DNA from: Alistipes sp.
GTDB taxonomy: Bacteria; Bacteroidota; Bacteroidia; Bacteroidales; Rikenellaceae
Direction of reading: 5' to 3'
Assembly: GCA_017391665.1 (NCBI GenBank)
Contig: JAFOXS010000097.1
Span: forward strand, 1 to 7,054
DNA length: 7,054 nt
Part shown: positions 5,714 through 7,054 of the stretch, piece by piece
How the letters are laid out: each line of letters starts with the position of its first letter
How positions within the stretch are numbered: the first letter of the stretch is position 1
Notes under the pieces: model-generated
What the model saw: only the letters and a program-made list of their open reading frames with translations
What the model was told of the DNA's origin: nothing
Database searches by the model: none
Translations under genes and position numbers: made by a program

Positions 5714-6637
5714 CTATTTATTTACTTGAAATTTGGTTATTCCATCGCGAAGGTAACCTACCACCTGACGTGCCGCAGCAAGACCTGCATTGATGTTGGC
5801 CTCGGCAGTCTCGGCACCCATCTTCTTGGGTGTAGCGAAGAAACGGTTGCCAAACATAGCGGTCATCGTAGCCACATCGTCGGGAGCAATATCGGTTACA
5901 TATTTAAGGTCGGTACGCTCGGTCATAGCAGCCTCCAGGCCCACCTCGTCGATCACCTCCTTGCGGGCAGTATTCACGAGCGTAGCGCCCTTGGGCATCG
6001 ACATCATAAGCTTATAGCCGATAGATTTCTTGGTCTGCTCGGTAGCGGGAATATGCAGCGAAAGGAAGTCCGATGCGGCATACAACTCCTCAACGCTACC
6101 CACCTGCTTAACTCCATCGTTCTCAAACACAGCGCCATCGGTGATAAAGGGATCATAAGCCACAACATTCATACCCAAAGCCTTGGCCTTGCGACCTACC
6201 AGACGGCCTACGTTGCCATAGGCGTGGATACCTATGGTCTTGCCCTGCAGCTCGAAGCCTGTGCCGGGTGTGAAGCGGTTGCGCGACATATAGATCATCA
6301 TCGCCAGTGCCAGCTCTGCCACGGCGTTAGAGTTCTGACCCGGGGTGTTCATCACCACGATGCCACGAGCCGAGGCGGCCTTCAGATCAACATTGTCGAA
6401 GCCTGCGCCGGCACGCACAACGATCTTCAGCTGCTCGGCAGCCTCAATGACCTCGGCCGTAACCTTATCGCTACGAACGATCATGCCATCGACATCCTTC
6501 ACGGCGGCGATGAGCTCCTCCTTCTCGGTATATTTCTCAAGCAACGCCACCTCGTAGTCAGCGGCAGCGAGTATCTCCTTGATTCCATCCAAAGCCTTCT
6601 TTGCGAAGGGCTTTTCGGTTGCTATAAGTATCTTCAT
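5714..6637 (-). CDS. serA: D-3-phosphoglycerate dehydrogenase, short form without ACT domain
   Basis: SerA oxidises 3-phosphoglycerate to 3-phosphohydroxypyruvate with NAD+, the first step of serine synthesis, in the cytosol. I start it at Met 6635-6637, giving 307 residues, because MKILIATEKPFA is the usual start of Bacteroidota SerA. An in-frame ATG at 6737-6739 would add 34 residues. The substrate domain shows VRAGAGFDNVD (74-84) and NTPGQNSNAVAE (97-108). The Rossmann motif is GKTIGIHAYGNVGR (132-145). The catalytic Arg is R225 in NTAR. The usual Glu and the His of the TPH motif are replaced: the equivalent segments read TDIAPDD (248-254) and TPKKMG (269-274), placing Lys271 where His is expected. 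This Lys-type active site is known from Entamoeba and Bacteroides PGDH. There is no C-terminal ACT domain, so classical serine feedback is not expected. It lies in the serC-serA-DUF1015 operon. Confidence 0.95.
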   Translation of the reverse strand: MKILIATEKPFAKKALDGIKEILAAADYEVALLEKYTEKEELIAAVKDVDGMIVRSDKVTAEVIEAAEQLKIVVRAGAGFDNVDLKAASARGIVVMNTPGQNSNAVAELALAMMIYMSRNRFTPGTGFELQGKTIGIHAYGNVGRLVGRKAKALGMNVVAYDPFITDGAVFENDGVKQVGSVEELYAASDFLSLHIPATEQTKKSIGYKLMMSMPKGATLVNTARKEVIDEVGLEAAMTERTDLKYVTDIAPDDVATMTAMFGNRFFATPKKMGAETAEANINAGLAAARQVVGYLRDGITKFQVNK

Positions 6638-6669
6638 AGGTTTTTTAAGTTCAGTAAAGTACATCAACT

Positions 6670-6687
6670 CCGAGTCGGCAAACTCGG
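6670..6687 (-). promoter_or_regulatory. Hairpin in the serC-serA intergenic leader
   Basis: CCGAGT and ACTCGG (6-bp perfect arms, 6-nt loop) lie about 33 nt upstream of the chosen serA start, in the 105-nt gap after the serC stop. It could be a processing or translational control element, or chance sequence within an extended serA reading frame. There is no T run, so it is not a terminator. Confidence 0.3.
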
Positions 6688-6742
6688 TAATATCCCCCAC
6701 AAAGGGGTTGCTTTTTGGAAGATGATAGGTGAGTGCCATACG

Positions 6743-7054
6743 TTAGGCGTGCATCTTCTCAAAATCCTGCATACACTTAACCAGCGCCTCAACAGCCTCC
6801 ACGGGGCTGGCATTGTATCACGAAGCACGGAAGCCGCCAACCAGACGGTGACCCTTGATGCCGACCATACCACGCTCCTTGGCCATAGCAAAGAACTCAT
6901 CGGCCAGAGCCTCGTAGCCGTCGTTCATCACAAAGCAGATGTTCATCGACGAGCGATCCTCCACGGCGGCCGTACCCTTGAACAAGGGATTGCGATCGAT
7001 CTCGGCGTAGAGCATTGCAGCCTTGCGCTCGTTGCGCTCGTGGATAGCTGCAAC
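6743..7054 (-). pseudogene. serC: Phosphoserine aminotransferase, 3' part, interrupted by an in-frame TGA
   Basis: SerC is a PLP enzyme that transaminates 3-phosphohydroxypyruvate to O-phosphoserine. Only the C-terminal part is in the window; the rest runs off the right edge. The visible frame reads from [20 protein letters not shown] through [17 protein letters not shown] to [12 protein letters not shown], matching the SerC C-terminal domain, including the GHR and GG(M/F)RAS segments that hold substrate phosphate and carboxylate in characterised SerC. A TGA follows at 6818-6820. The same frame then continues with YNASPVEAVEALVKCMQDFE and four more residues to TAA at 6743-6745, clearly the normal SerC C-terminal helix (family pattern RASxYNA). 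The stop therefore removes the last 25 residues. It may be a real nonsense mutation, an assembly error or, less likely, recoding. A strict ORF call would end the gene at 6818. It is upstream of serA in the same operon. Confidence 0.88.

Noticed and set aside
4477..5793. Long open frame on the plus strand antisense to DUF1015 (438 codons)
   Set aside because: It is fully antisense to DUF1015 and the serA 3' end, both strongly recognisable families. Its product has no recognisable motif, and codon-bias shadowing in this genome gives long antisense frames.
6784..6820. Selenocysteine readthrough of the serC TGA
   Set aside because: A small CAGCC/GGCTG hairpin follows the TGA by 9 nt, but it is short and its loop is too close for a convincing bacterial SECIS. 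SerC is not a known selenoprotein family, and Bacteroidales generally lack the Sec machinery to my knowledge.
6818..6820. Genome-wide reassignment of TGA to an amino acid
   Set aside because: The channel gene ends in TGA at 2504-2506 at the natural end of its product, and other recognisable proteins show no internal TGA.

Overview
The window looks like chromosomal DNA of a gut-type Bacteroidales bacterium, most plausibly Alistipes or another Rikenellaceae (the genus is inference). The supporting signs are Bacteroidota-type promoters (TTTG/CTTG, 19 nt, TAnnTTTG), tRNA genes without encoded CCA, A-rich leaders without clear Shine-Dalgarno sites, a serC-serA-DUF1015 cluster, and a SerA with the catalytic-His-to-Lys change known from Bacteroidales-type enzymes.

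Layout. Positions 1-1051 (minus) hold the first 350 codons of a secreted glycoside-hydrolase-like protein that reaches the start of a GH9-type N-terminal Ig-like domain at the window edge. Positions 1052-1521 hold no credible gene. They contain a candidate promoter for that gene, a detached copy of the 3' end of a tRNA-Pro gene, an imperfect 109-bp inverted repeat and a terminator. Next, on the minus strand, comes a two-gene tRNA unit: elongator-type tRNA-Met(CAT), then tRNA-Pro(GGG). It has a near-perfect promoter upstream and an intrinsic terminator downstream. Divergent from it on the plus strand are a small six-helix ion channel with an abnormal selectivity filter (1844-2506) and a secreted CocE/NonD-type serine hydrolase (2557-4410), which has its own promoter abutting the channel's stop codon. 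A strong bidirectional terminator (4411-4449) separates this arm from a convergent minus-strand operon: serC (entering from the right edge), serA, then a DUF1015 gene only 7 nt after serA.

How the genes work together. SerA and SerC catalyse the first two steps of the phosphorylated serine pathway (3-phosphoglycerate to 3-phosphohydroxypyruvate to O-phosphoserine). The tightly linked DUF1015 protein is probably connected to serine or phosphoserine metabolism, but its activity is not established. The most striking anomaly is an in-frame TGA in serC, 24 sense codons before the expected stop, with clear SerC coding sequence on both sides. The most interesting non-coding signal is the duplicated tRNA-Pro 3' end about 0.2 kb downstream of the intact tRNA. 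This is the geometry left by a tRNA-targeting integrative element, with almost nothing now between the two copies. I see no complete new defence or mobile system here.
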